A stretch of DNA of 64,000 bases from Kaistella flava (ex Peng et al. 2021) (GTDB lineage Bacteria; Bacteroidota; Bacteroidia; Flavobacteriales; Weeksellaceae): assembly GCF_015191005.1 (NCBI RefSeq), contig NZ_CP040442.1, forward strand, positions 1,178,001-1,242,000, written 5' to 3'. The notes below the pieces were generated by a model. It worked only from the letters and a program-made list of their open reading frames with translations, did not search any database and was not told where the DNA came from. Shown here one piece after another: positions 18,406-27,361 of this stretch (position 1 is the stretch's first letter; each line of letters starts with the position of its first letter). The position numbers were made by a program, and so were the translations under genes.

Positions 18406-18752
18406 TTTGCAAGCAAAGAGTAAATTTTTTCAAACGTTTCATTTTGCTGTTTTTTAAGAATTGCTATTTCTGATAACTTTTCTGAAAATTTCTTTAATTC
18501 TATTTCACTTATGAATTTTTGTCCATTCACGATTTTTGCAACCTGATTAATGTTGGTTTCAATTTTTACAAATAGGTTATCCTGCTTTTCAATGAACACT
18601 ATTATTTTTCTTCTTTCGTCGTCCAGAATTCTACCTTCTACTGAATTGATGATTAAGCTCGTCAGAGAAATATTTCTTTTCGCACAGTGTTTTTGCCAAT
18701 CTTCTTTTTTAGAATTCTGAATTCGTAGAATTATCAGTTTTTCTTTCACCAT
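18402..18752 (-). CDS. mobA: MobA-like relaxosome accessory protein
   Basis: The 116-residue basic protein begins with a ribbon-helix-helix-like segment (KLIILRIQNSKKEDWQKHCAKRNISLTSLIINSV) as in MobC/MobA relaxosome proteins. Then comes the conserved INQVAKIVN-like motif (ETNINQVAKIVNGQ, residues ~73-86) typical of plasmid mobilization proteins, and a helical tail. It should bind oriT and assist the relaxase encoded immediately downstream (4-base overlap). It is the first gene of the transfer block. Confidence 0.82.
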   Translation of the reverse strand: MVKEKLIILRIQNSKKEDWQKHCAKRNISLTSLIINSVEGRILDDERRKIIVFIEKQDNLFVKIETNINQVAKIVNGQKFISEIELKKFSEKLSEIAILKKQQNETFEKIYSLLAK

Positions 18753-18762
18753 CTTATTTTTA

Positions 18763-18778
18763 AATATTCCCGAATATT
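18763..18778. promoter_or_regulatory. Inverted repeat upstream of mobA (operator or part of oriT)
   Basis: AATATTC and GAATATT form a 7-bp inverted repeat separated by two bases, starting 11 bp upstream of the mobA ATG. RHH relaxosome proteins commonly bind short repeats near oriT and can repress their own gene, so either role is possible. Seen directly; the function is inferred. Confidence 0.35.
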
Positions 18779-18811
18779 CTTCTGAATAATAAGACCAATA
18801 ATATTTTTAAT

Positions 18812-19606
18812 TTAAGGTAAATAGGGTTTGGTCCAATTGGAGTACCCTTGAATTTCTCCGTAGGTATAGTAGGTCTTAGATATTGCTTCTAAAGAGCTTT
18901 TCGGAATTTGTATCGCAAAATTTTCAAGTAGTGCGGGAAAAAATTGGGTTGAATTTTCGGTATGCAGTAAAACAATCTGATTAGGAATATAACCGATATC
19001 ACTGTAAATATTTCCGATATTAATAAAGGCGTCATCCAATATTGGCTCTGATTCACTTGATCTGTAGATTTGAAAAAATACATTGACGATTCCTTGAACT
19101 TTTCTAAATAATACTGATCCTTTTAAACCACCGTAATTTTTCGTTCCTATCGTATAAGATTTAAGAGCTGTTAAATAGACGTTCGGATTTCCCGAATAGT
19201 TAACGGGTTCAGACCAGGTAGAGGTTGTGGTAAGACCTGCGGCGCTGTTATGGTCAAATGTCAATACAATTCTGCATTCAATCGGTGGCTTTTCTTTTGA
19301 AAAAGATTGCCATAGACTACCATCAAAATAATATATGCCCGGTTCGGTTACATGAATGACCTGTCCCGAGAGAATAGATGCTACAGTTGTTACAAAGATG
19401 ATAGCACCCTTTTTTGTTGAAGAATAAGATTTTTTCGCTAACTGATCACCCGTGATTTGTGGAGGAATAATTCCATCAAAATGATTCACATCATTTGGTT
19501 TTCCTACCACTTCTAATGTAGCTTCTGGAGTTTGCGTATTGATACCAACTTGTCCCTCAACGGATATTGCTATTAGCAATAATAAAAAATAAATCAATTT
19601 TCTCAT
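18812..19606 (-). CDS. Secreted protein with the flavobacterial QVGINTQTPEATLEV N-terminus
   Basis: This 264-residue protein has a signal peptide (MRKLIYFLLLLIAISVEGQ) followed directly by VGINTQTPEATLEVVGKPN. That start is widespread in Flavobacteriia secreted surface proteins. The remainder is beta-rich and includes GIYYFDGSLWQSF. No catalytic motif or sorting domain is visible. It lies 59 bases from mobA in the same direction but is not a known transfer gene. It is probably chromosomal or cargo, marking the end of the transfer module. Confidence 0.65.
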   Translation of the reverse strand: MRKLIYFLLLLIAISVEGQVGINTQTPEATLEVVGKPNDVNHFDGIIPPQITGDQLAKKSYSSTKKGAIIFVTTVASILSGQVIHVTEPGIYYFDGSLWQSFSKEKPPIECRIVLTFDHNSAAGLTTTSTWSEPVNYSGNPNVYLTALKSYTIGTKNYGGLKGSVLFRKVQGIVNVFFQIYRSSESEPILDDAFINIGNIYSDIGYIPNQIVLLHTENSTQFFPALLENFAIQIPKSSLEAISKTYYTYGEIQGYSNWTKPYLP

Positions 19607-20076
19607 CTGTATTTTGATTAAAAACTTCGAGACAAAATTGAGGGTTAAAACCGTCTAAAACAATAGTAATCAAAGCGTTTGGGCTAAATAAGAACAATCT
19701 GGATTCATCTGGATTTTGAAAAGATTAAAAAAGAATACATTGGGTTAATTTGGAATATTACTTTAAAAATTCTAATAAAATAAAAAAAACAAGTTCCGCA
19801 GTTTTTTCCCCTTTTTGCAAAAAAAGCAAGATAGTCTTTGGATATAAAACTTGCGAAAGTTTGTATATACAAAGACACATCTTGCTAAAAATGAATCCTT
19901 ATTTTTTAGAGGTCTGAAAATCCATATATAGTATTGGTAATTAGTGTCTTTTACTATTTCACTTGTTTTCAATGGAAACAGTCGTTAATGGAACGCTGTG
20001 ATTTTGAAAGAATATTATTTATTGCTTGTAAAGAAAAAATCATTTATCTCACTGTAAATCAAATAATAATAATTTT
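19607..20076. other. Intergenic stretch without recognisable gene
   Basis: No convincing reading frame, RNA or repeat was found in these ~470 bases. The two short open frames (about 60 codons) on either strand have no recognisable features. The sequence is very AT-rich. Confidence 0.6.
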
Positions 20077-20225
20077 AACCTGTATTCTTTTTATGCAGGT
20101 AGCTGTATATTTATTACGCAGGTAACTGGTTTTATTTTACAGGTTCAACGATCGTACCTATGTTTATTTTATGCAGGTTTAACCTTGTCCTACTTTACGC
20201 AGGTTTAAAAATCACCTATATTTAT
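20077..20225. repeat. Array of ~23-bp palindromic units with ACCT...AGGT ends (cluster 1)
   Basis: CAGGT occurs five times (20096, 20119, 20140, 20174 and 20200 as first base). Each is preceded by a T-rich core such as TTTATTTTATG, and most units open with ACCTGT, ACCTAT or similar. The consensus unit is about ACCTRTGTTTATTTTAYGC plus AGGT, with inverted ends. Units abut or are separated by a few bases. The last unit (ACCTATATTTATTCATAAAC) overlaps the end of the truncated C39 gene. A second cluster lies at 24.66-24.84 kb. Confidence 0.7.
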
Positions 20226-20631
20226 TCATAAACTCTGTGTTTTCATTTGCATTTTCGCCAATCCAGAACTTGATGAATTCTTGCTTTTGGTAAGTGATTA
20301 AACCATAACTCGGATCAGAGATATAAATTCTTCCTGTTTTATCAATTTTATAAACCACAACAAAGTGTTGCTTATTCCAGTGGACAATACAAGGAAGAGG
20401 AACTTCTTCAACCAAAGTAGTGAAGTCGATTTGCACTCCCAAACTTCGGAAACCCAAATTTTCTGCGGCATCGCTTAAACCGAGTAAAGAACTTCCTTCT
20501 CTTGTCGTTTCTGAAAGGTTGCGGATTTGCTGCAACTGAATAGTTTTGCCGTAAAATTTACTTATTATACGTAGGCAAGTTGGTCCGCAATCTTTATTGT
20601 CGGGTTGGCGGTAAAAGGGGAATTTGTTCAA
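20212..20631 (-). pseudogene. C39 bacteriocin-processing peptidase domain, truncated ABC transporter
   Basis: The 139 residues match the N-terminal C39 domain of peptidase-containing ABC exporters, which remove Gly-Gly leaders during export. The catalytic Cys is in NKDCGPTCLR, the His in KQHFVVVY and the Asp in SDPSYG; all are intact. Such proteins normally continue for ~580 more residues (membrane and ATPase domains). Here the reading stops right after GENANENTE, where a palindromic repeat unit supplies EFMNKYR and a stop. The exporter is therefore broken, though a free peptidase domain could still be made. It lies 20 bases downstream of the TPR gene. Confidence 0.85.
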
Positions 20632-20651
20632 GAAATCTAAATTAACGGTGA

Positions 20652-21473
20652 TTACCTTTGTTTAATAACGACCCCCATTTGTTGAATTAAATTATCAACC
20701 ATCCAAGATTTAATTTGATATGGGTAATCTTCATAAAAAGCATTATCTTCATTTATTGTATATTTTTCAGATAAAAATTCCTTAGACTTTTTGAGAATTT
20801 CAAATGCCTTATCAGGTTGATTAATATTATAAAGACATTTAGCCTTATAATAAAGAGCATCTGAAAACTTAGGGTATTGCTTAAGGCTCTTGTCAAAAAA
20901 CTGTATGCCTTTTTCATAATCCTCTTTCTCATAACATATAATACCCATATAAAATAATTCCAAAAAATGAGGTTCAATATTGCCTTTAAATAAATTTAAA
21001 GAAATATTTAAATTTTCTTCTGCTTCATTCAATCTATTTAATTGAATTAAAGATAAGGATTTATAAAAATAATAGGAATGATCCATTATAATACCCTTTG
21101 GGTAAAATTTTATTAGTGCATCAAACTCATTTACTGCATCTGTGTAATTTTTTTCAAAAATACACTTTATGAAGGCATGATAACTATGATATGTGTAATA
21201 CTCATCATCATATTTTACTGCATTATCAAGTGCCAAAAAACCTAATTCATATTGTTTTTTCTTAAAATAAGGCATTGATTTTTGTTGCCATAAATAAGGG
21301 TCTTTAGGCAATAAAACTAACGCAGAGTCAAGATATTTTTGATACTTTGGGTTATAATAAGAACCTTGATATGCACCATTTTTTAAATATTTATCATATA
21401 CTTGATTCTTATTTATTTTTTGTGAATATGTGGCTACATATAGTAAAACGCTAAACAATAATATTTTTTTCAT
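20652..21473 (-). CDS. Secreted TPR protein, paralogue of the gene at 42981-43832
   Basis: The start at 21473 begins a signal peptide (MKKILLFSVLLYVATYSQ); an ATG at 21494 is an alternative. The ~273 residues contain tetratricopeptide repeats (LWQQKSMPYFKKKQYELGF, ALIKFYPKGIIMDHSYYFY, GIQFFDKSLKQYPKFSDAL). The paralogue shares PKEPFFWQQKAMPLFKQKKYELG and the C-terminal EDYPYQ/EQFPYQ ending. It overlaps the 3' end of the HQSGH protein gene and is followed by the C39 stub. It likely belongs to a peptide-export locus, but its function is not known. Confidence 0.75.
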   Translation of the reverse strand: MKKILLFSVLLYVATYSQKINKNQVYDKYLKNGAYQGSYYNPKYQKYLDSALVLLPKDPYLWQQKSMPYFKKKQYELGFLALDNAVKYDDEYYTYHSYHAFIKCIFEKNYTDAVNEFDALIKFYPKGIIMDHSYYFYKSLSLIQLNRLNEAEENLNISLNLFKGNIEPHFLELFYMGIICYEKEDYEKGIQFFDKSLKQYPKFSDALYYKAKCLYNINQPDKAFEILKKSKEFLSEKYTINEDNAFYEDYPYQIKSWMVDNLIQQMGVVIKQR

Positions 21474-22605
21474 TAATAAATTTTTTATTTTCATTCATAA
21501 AAACATCTAAATTAAAATAATAATTCTGATTTTCAAATGAAAGTTTTTTAAACAGTCCTTCATATAAATCAGAATAAAAAATGCTATTTTTTCTGAACAT
21601 CTCGTAATATAAGAGCCCCTCATTTGTAAAAATGTCGCAATTAGCCAAATTATTAACGTCAAAAATTAGTTTGTTTAAATAAAAACCAATTCTTCCAATT
21701 AATTCAATTTTTGTATTTTTTTCAAATTCCCCACTTGAAAAATAATTGTTGAGTGTATGAATTATGGTACATAGTGTAAACATACTATGAAAACACCCAT
21801 AAATCTCTCTCGTTTCATATACACTACCATTTATATTTTTTAAAGGAGTATTGAAAGGATATTTAAAATAATCATTGGGGTTTAATGTGCATAAATAAAA
21901 TATTGTGTGACCTGACTGATGAGCTATTTCGTCCATAAAAAAAAAATCCGTAGGGTTTGATTATGAATATTAATGAAGGAAGTTCCGAAATAAGCTCTAG
22001 AAGCAAATGATGGCATTTCTGGGAAATTACTAATTGATATTTCTTTTGTTGATTTGTTAATACAGTCTCCAAAATCTGGCGAATATGTTGTAATATTTTT
22101 CCATGCTGTTTCAATGTTTGGTATACTATTTAAAATAGTTTTATAAATACCTTGGTAGGATATACCTTTAGTATAATTAACAAGTACATTTGGTACGGAT
22201 GAGCATAGACAAATATCAGATTCAGAAATTTTTATATCTGCTTCTATTTCTATATTTTTTCCATGTAAATTATAAAATGACCCATCTTTAAAAACTAATT
22301 TTTTATCATTAATATTTTGAGTTGTCCCATAACCTGGTATATAATGAATTTTGTAAGGGTTTTCAATCAAATATTACAGACTTTTCCTTATTCATATATT
22401 TATTTAAAATATATTGCAATGGAGAATCTATATTTTTTTTTGAAAAAAGATAAAACAATTGAGGTTCCAAATAATTAGAGTCAAAATAAAAATCATCAAA
22501 TATACTTTGATCATATTCATATAATAAGGCTTTTAAAGAGTCAGACAATTGATCTAAACCAAACTCTATTATATTTTTTTCAAGTTCTATAAAATCTATT
22601 TTCAT
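21451..22605 (-). pseudogene. Frameshifted protein with HQSGH motif; possible HExxH-type peptide-modifying enzyme
   Basis: Three consecutive minus-strand frames (22605-22363, 22370-21924 and 21936-21451) appear to be one ~385-residue gene broken by frameshifts. One break is at TTTGATTGA near 22366 and the other in a run of A's near 21940. The last piece starts DEIAHQSGHTIFYL. HQSGH resembles the HExxH metal site of alpha-ketoglutarate-dependent HExxH peptide beta-hydroxylases, with Q replacing the canonical E. The neighbours (Gly-Gly precursor upstream, C39 peptidase downstream) fit a peptide-modifying enzyme. Family assignment is from context and one motif only. Sequencing error in homopolymers is an alternative to true decay. 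Confidence 0.5.
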
Positions 22606-22728
22606 ATTAAGAATTTAAGAAACTATCCCAAAAGTTTCTATTTCAAATTCAAAAAATATTTGATAAAATATTTTTTTTGAAATGATAAAATCATTATGTT
22701 TTTGACTTTTGGGATATTTTCTATTGTA

Positions 22729-22894
22729 CTATGTCCATTTCATTTTATCTTCAGGCTTCCCCCAAGACTGACCTAATACGACATGACAAAATTCCGCAGG
22801 TGCTACAGATCCTCCTTTAAGTAGATCCAAATTGTTAATTACCTTTTTAAATAATTTACCTTTTTTTTAAATCATCTAAGCTTAATTTTTTCAT
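22729..22894 (-). pseudogene. Gly-Gly-leader precursor peptide, one-base frameshift
   Basis: From ATG at 22894 the reading is MKKLSLDDLKK, then a run of eight A's shifts the frame. Removing one A restores a 54-residue peptide that ends at 22729. The second half reads FKKVINNLDLLKGG, then a core starting SVAPAEFCHVVLGQSWG. LLKGG is a typical double-glycine leader end cut by C39 peptidases. The core has one Cys, two His/Trp-type residues and an acidic-basic tail. It lies upstream of the HQSGH gene, TPR gene and C39 stub in the same orientation. The frameshift may be real or a sequencing artefact. Confidence 0.6.
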
Positions 22895-23120
22895 AATTAG
22901 AAATGTTTTAAATTATTTTGTGTCATTATTGACAGTTCAAAACTATAAATAAAACTTTTACAGAAGTACAATTGTATATCGAAATTGATAAATCTTGGAA
23001 TAAAGGTCATTTTAAATGTTTGATTTTTAGTGTTTTGTAAAATATCGTTTTAAAAGATTAATAAACTACAATAGTGAAAAGCGAGCTCAAAAAAATTATT
23101 ACAACACGATGATATTGCAA

Positions 23121-23315
23121 TCAATATAAACTTCTAAAACCCAAATTTTCAACGGCATCACTTCCCAGTAAAGAACTTCCTTCTCTTGTGGTTTCTGAAA
23201 GGTTACGGATTTGCTGTAAGGGAATGGTTTTTCCATAAAATTTAATTACAATTCGTAAGCAAGTGGGGCCGCAGTCTTTGGCATCAGGTTGCTTATAGAA
23301 TGGAATTTGTTTCAA
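23121..23315 (-). pseudogene. Second C39 peptidase fragment
   Basis: The 64 residues (MKQIPFYKQPDAKDCGPTCLR...) are ~80% identical by eye to the start of the C39 domain at 20212-20631, including the catalytic Cys. The copy has lost the residue after SSLLG (one codon missing relative to GLSDAAENLG) and stops after NLGFRSLY. His and Asp of the triad are absent, so it cannot be active. It is a decayed duplicate. Confidence 0.8.
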
Positions 23316-23387
23316 AATAAAAATATAAAACTTATTTATTAAAATCTAGGATATCACAATAATTACGAAATTTCTACTTCTTTATCT

Positions 23388-23690
23388 AATAGGGATATTC
23401 TTCATATGCTGCATTGTATTCTATTATGGTATATCTTTTTTGAAAATTATCTGAAGATTTTATAAACAGTTTTAATGCCTTTCTTTTTATCATTTAGAAA
23501 ATAATAAGTTTGCGCTTTGTAGAATTGGGCATCTGAAAAATTAGGGTATTGTTGTAAAGACTTATCAAAATAATTAATCGCTTATTTAAATCTTGTAGTC
23601 CGTAATAAATAATTCCGATTTTAAATAAATCGAGAAAATGCAGGATTGATTTTCTATCATTGTATAATTTCATTAATTAATTCAAATTAT
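23388..23690 (-). pseudogene. Remnant of a TPR gene like that at 20652
   Basis: Minus-strand reading gives NYFDKSLQQYPNFSDAQF and then a piece ending YNAAYEEYPY. These match FFDKSLKQYPKFSDALYY and DNAFYEDYPYQ of the intact TPR gene. Several frameshifts and stops separate the pieces. Together with the C39 fragment downstream it repeats the TPR-C39 order, so the whole block was duplicated and one copy decayed. Confidence 0.65.
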
Positions 23691-23902
23691 CTTTGGTTCT
23701 TCATACATGTTTTACTGTGTGGAAATGATCTACTGAAAAAAGGTCATTTTTGTTATCTTAAATTTTAAAAAATCCCATTTTCTAATTCTGAATAATATAA
23801 AATAGTTCTGAAAGAATTCGAAAAAATTTCACTCTTTTACATTGATGATTTTGATTGGTTGATAATCCAAGTAGATATTATATTTAAAGATAAGTATAAT
23901 TA

Positions 23903-24685
23903 TTATTTTTCAATTTCAATAGAATTCGTCATACGCCGCATTTGTTTTGAAAGTTCATTGTCTAAATTTTTTATGTCTTTTCGAATTTTCAAGATGTTTC
24001 CATCATTCAATAGGAATGTATAATTGCTATTTGAAATGTGCATTTCCCTGATGTTTGCATTAGTATCTTTGTATCCTTCGTCAATAAGCTTATTCAACTG
24101 CATTTGGGTTATTTCTTTTTTTTTTTTTGAAAAATCATGTAATTCTATATTTTCATTTTTTATAACTTCTATTAAGCTAAATTCGTGGTTATTTCCTTCA
24201 TCATAGATTTCAACAATTAATCCTGGTAATCCTGAAAATTTATATGGACCTTCAGAAACCGGAACTTATTTTGTAACCCAAGCAATCCAACTTCGCCCTT
24301 TATAATTTGTTTGTGCTTTCTGACATAGATAATCTCCAATTTTTTTTTCTTCATTCGCAAGAATCCATATCGGACGATTTTTTTCGGTGATTTTCATTCG
24401 AATTCCAGCATAAACTGTACGGTATATCATTTTGTCCTTCAACAAATCTTTGGATATATTATACGTGAGGTTAGAATTGTGTTGTAGAAAAAACAGCCGT
24501 TGTACAGCATTTGCCCCATTTTTACTTAAAATTGAGTAGTTATATCTTTTTGCGTCATTATAAAAATTAGATTCTTTTTTACTAAGGTCAACATCGAGGG
24601 TCATTATATCTTGAACAATGGAATCTTTCTTATTACCATCTGGTATAAAACTATATTTGTAATGAAACCTGTACCTATTTGACAC
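23903..24685 (-). pseudogene. GLPGLI-family gene broken by a stop and a frameshift
   Basis: Two open frames (24685-24266 and 24103-23903) belong to one GLPGLI protein. The first ends RSWIAWVTK at a TAA where other members read EIP. The frame then continues in phase as VPVSEGPYKFSGLPGLIVEI. A run of 13 A's near 24125 shifts the frame before the C-terminal MQLNKLIDEGYKD part. The signal peptide is missing because homology starts exactly at a palindromic repeat unit at ~24685. Confidence 0.8.
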
Positions 24686-24840
24686 AGGTACCTTTGTTTA
24701 TTTTACACAGGTATGGGAAATGAAGCACGTACTATTACCGTTTGATGCAGGAAATACTGACGGAATCGTTACAATTAGATAAGTCGTTTTTGCGCAGGTT
24801 ATAAAATATCCTATGTTCATTTTACTCATATTAAAATGAC
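24662..24840. repeat. Array of ~23-bp palindromic units with ACCT...AGGT ends (cluster 2)
   Basis: Units such as ACCTGTACCTATTTGACAC plus AGGT and ACCTTTGTTTATTTTACAC plus AGGT are adjacent at 24669-24714. Two more diverged copies (TTTGATGCAGG near 24750, TTTTTGCGCAGGTTATAAAA near 24795) and a terminal CCTATGTTCATTTTACTCAT follow. The units match cluster 1 at 20.1 kb and sit at the truncated 5' end of the GLPGLI pseudogene. Confidence 0.65.
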
Positions 24841-25094
24841 AAAAAAAATATATCATTTACAATAATAGTAAGAATTCGATAGTTTTTCTTTGTCAACGAC
24901 GAATTCAACGATTACCGATTGTGGAAGGTCGCCTTGTTTTAGTTCAACGGCTACTCTTATTATTACTTGCAATTTCCTGCAAATACAGATACAATTTATA
25001 CCAATTTAGGAAACTTTATCGCTATAATTTGGAGCAACTTTAAAGAATACATCCATATAATAATACAAGGAATGGACTTTCTTCAAAAATTTAT
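24841..25094. other. Gene-free stretch
   Basis: About 250 bases with no recognisable frame, repeat or RNA. It lies between the repeat cluster and the restriction-gene remnant. Confidence 0.5.
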
Positions 25095-25300
25095 AAGATT
25101 ATAATCTCAGATAACAGCCCATTTTCTTGGGCAACATTTCTAATATTTTCTTGAAATTCCTCTAAATCTAAATTAGAAAAATTGGATCGGACTCCCTCAA
25201 GGTTTGCATTATCAAAAGTGTTTCGGGTATTTCCATCAAATACTTTCACCACAGACTGTATTGCCTGCTGCTGACATTCGATATTTATAGTTTTAGTTGC
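25095..25300 (-). pseudogene. Remnant of a type III restriction enzyme (Res) N-terminus
   Basis: Minus-strand reading from about 25287 gives ECQQQAIQSVVKVFDGN followed by an acidic helical part and LLSEIIIL before a stop at about 25095. YQQxAIxAVVxLFxG is the usual opening of type III Res helicase subunits. Only ~65 residues remain and no start codon or helicase motif is present. The call is by eye. Confidence 0.45.
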
Positions 25301-25322
25301 ATATATTTATTTTGAATCTTGA

Positions 25323-25823
25323 TCAATTAGTTCTCATTATTTCCCCGTAGCCATTCGTCTTCCATACTCTTTGAATGACCTTCTTGTCTTTCAAATTATT
25401 TCTATGTTTTTGAATCGCTGATTCATTAATCTTTAGATTTTTCGCTAGTTCTCTTCTAGATATTTTCGGATTTTCACCTATCAAACTAAAAACCTGATTT
25501 TGTGAAGGAGTCATTTCAATTTTAAAAAGATCAACTTGACCACTCTCTTGACTACCTACTTGACCACCATCTTGACCACCTTTTTCATCAACATTTCTAG
25601 GCAGACCAATTCTTAAAAAATTCTCCGAAAATTGAAATGATTCCTTCTTATAAAATTGTAAAATACGAGGAATACCTGAACAGAGTTGCTCTACCAAATC
25701 CAGATCTTTGAAAATCCGCATGATTTCTTTATTTCGAGGCACAGAAAAACCTTCAAAAAATTCCTCTTTTGCAACTCCTTCAATTGTGAACGAAATAATT
25801 AACAATAGCTTTTCTAAGGGCAA
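25323..25823 (-). pseudogene. C-terminal fragment of an AlbA-type (RecG-like) ATP-binding transcriptional regulator
   Basis: The 166 residues contain GFSVPRNKEIMRIFKDLDLVEQLCSGIPRIL. This is the region that follows the AlbA_2 and ATPase-like domains of COG2865 proteins, where RNP.L...F...GL.E..GSGI is conserved. A G/Q-rich linker and a winged-helix domain (PKISRRELAKNLKINESAI) follow. The N-terminal ~300 residues are missing, so this is a broken gene. The HTH part could still be translated from an internal start. Confidence 0.6.
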
Positions 25824-25985
25824 TAATTGATCATTATTAGAATTGCGAGAGAAGCCAGCTTCAACAATTCGGAATCGTTCACTAATTTATTTAAAAAAAA
25901 CGATACACTTCCTTCCTATTATTTGAAAATTGTCCAATAGGAATAAAATACAAAGTTCTAATTTCCAACGATTTCAAATATACTA

Positions 25986-26011
25986 TTCCCAAGATTTATC
26001 AATCTTGGGAA
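25986..26011. promoter_or_regulatory. Perfect 11-bp inverted repeat with 4-nt loop
   Basis: TTCCCAAGATT and AATCTTGGGAA are perfectly complementary around TATC. It lies ~97 bp before the GLPGLI gene at 26108 and downstream of no convergent gene, and neither side has a T-run. It is more likely an operator or an RNA leader hairpin than a terminator. Confidence 0.4.
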
Positions 26012-26107
26012 CTTTAATGATGAAAATATTCTTAATATTCCGTTCTTTTGTATTTTATATATTGATAATAGTATAATATTTCATCATTTTAATCAAATAG
26101 AAAAGCA

Positions 26108-26947
26108 ATGAACAAATTCTCCATAATTTTAATATTTCTCTCCAGTTTATATTTTTCGCAAACGAAGCAGTTTGTTTACGAATACAAATACGTCCCAGAT
26201 TCTCAAAAAAAAGATTTAATTCTTACAGATTATATGCAACTTGATACAGATGGAAACAGATCGGATTATTATAGTCAATCACTAAAGAAAACTGATTCGC
26301 TCATAAATATTATTGAAAAACTAAATAGATTCGATTTCCCAAGATATAACCCCAATTTGAATTACCGTATTTCAAAAGATTATCTTTTGAATGAAGTTGC
26401 AGTTCATATAAAATATGGTAATATAAATTTCAAAATTGAAGAGAAAGACAAGCCAAAATGGAAAATTATTAACGAAAAAAAAACAGTTTCTAATTATAAA
26501 TGCCAAAAAGCAACTGTAAAATATCTAGGCCGAGAATGGACTGCATGGTTCACAAATGAAATACCATTACAGGATGGTCCCTATAAATTCAATGGTTTGC
26601 CAGGATTAGTTATACAAATAAATGACTCTGAAAATGAACATTCTTTTGAATTAATAGAAATAAAAAACATTTCTAAAGTCAAACCTAATACGACTCTTCA
26701 AGAAAAAACTATTTCATGGAATCAATACTATAAACTTATGGCAGAAACTGCACAAAATGTTAATAATAACATTGATAAAATGGTTGTGTTACCAAATGGA
26801 TATTCTTTTGTACTTAAAGATGGTAACGTGATGCATGTTGATAAAAGTAAGAAAAACATTGAAGAGGCATTATCAGACGAGATAATGTTAATAAACAATC
26901 CGATTGAAAGAGATAAACTTAAAATTTACAATCAATCTGTTAAATAA
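26108..26947 (+). CDS. GLPGLI family secreted protein
   Basis: This 279-residue protein has a signal peptide (MNKFSIILIFLSSLYFSQ). The family core is complete: YKCQKATVKYLGREWTAWF, then IPLQDGPYKFNGLPGLVIQI near residues 140-180. GLPGLI proteins (TIGR01200) are restricted to Bacteroidota and their function is not established; they are predicted to be periplasmic or surface exposed. This copy stands alone between the degraded peptide locus and the CocE-like gene. It has the Cys-containing CQKA form. Confidence 0.88.
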   Translation: MNKFSIILIFLSSLYFSQTKQFVYEYKYVPDSQKKDLILTDYMQLDTDGNRSDYYSQSLKKTDSLINIIEKLNRFDFPRYNPNLNYRISKDYLLNEVAVHIKYGNINFKIEEKDKPKWKIINEKKTVSNYKCQKATVKYLGREWTAWFTNEIPLQDGPYKFNGLPGLVIQINDSENEHSFELIEIKNISKVKPNTTLQEKTISWNQYYKLMAETAQNVNNNIDKMVVLPNGYSFVLKDGNVMHVDKSKKNIEEALSDEIMLINNPIERDKLKIYNQSVK

Positions 26948-27130
26948 AATTTCGAAACCTCCTATTAAAAAGGCACCACAGAAATACATTATCGTACTCA
27001 ATAAATTGATGCATTTATTTGAAGAAAGACTCAGATTATAATCCAAGCCTCAACTTTTTAACTTACACGCCATGCGGAAAATTATATTTTTGCTTTTAAA
27101 GAGATCTTTCATCAAAGCGACCATCAGTGA

Positions 27131-27361
27131 TCATTTCAACTTGTCCAGAAGAGTTTTTACTTTAAAATCAAATATACTAGCTCCTATTTTATTTGTTTTA
27201 TCAAATTTCAAAAAGGTAATACTACCATCAAGATCAACATTTATCGTATAATATTGTAATTTTTTAATTCTTCTTCTAAAAATAGATTTTGGACTTTTTT
27301 GCAGGATAAAACAGGAGCTCTTGCAACAAATTATTGAAAAATTGATAGAAAAATTGGCCAT
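27131..27361 (-). CDS. Small hypothetical ORF directly after the CocE-like gene
   Basis: A 76-codon frame starts two bases after the stop of the hydrolase gene on the same strand. The product begins hydrophobic and Cys-containing (FSIICCKSSCFIL), and the C-terminal half (YYTINVDLDGSITFLKFDK) looks like the end of a secreted domain. It may be a real small gene or the remnant of a longer one. Confidence is low. The ~180 bases before it, up to the GLPGLI stop, hold nothing recognisable. Confidence 0.3.
   Translation of the reverse strand: MANFSINFSIICCKSSCFILQKSPKSIFRRRIKKLQYYTINVDLDGSITFLKFDKTNKIGASIFDFKVKTLLDKLK

Noticed and set aside
20077..20225. CRISPR-like array
   Set aside because: Units are palindromic, diverged and irregularly spaced (21-34 bases). 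There are no unique spacers of constant length and no cas genes.
25986..26011. Transcription terminator
   Set aside because: The stem is perfect but neither side has a T-run, and no gene ends here; kept as a possible regulatory hairpin only.
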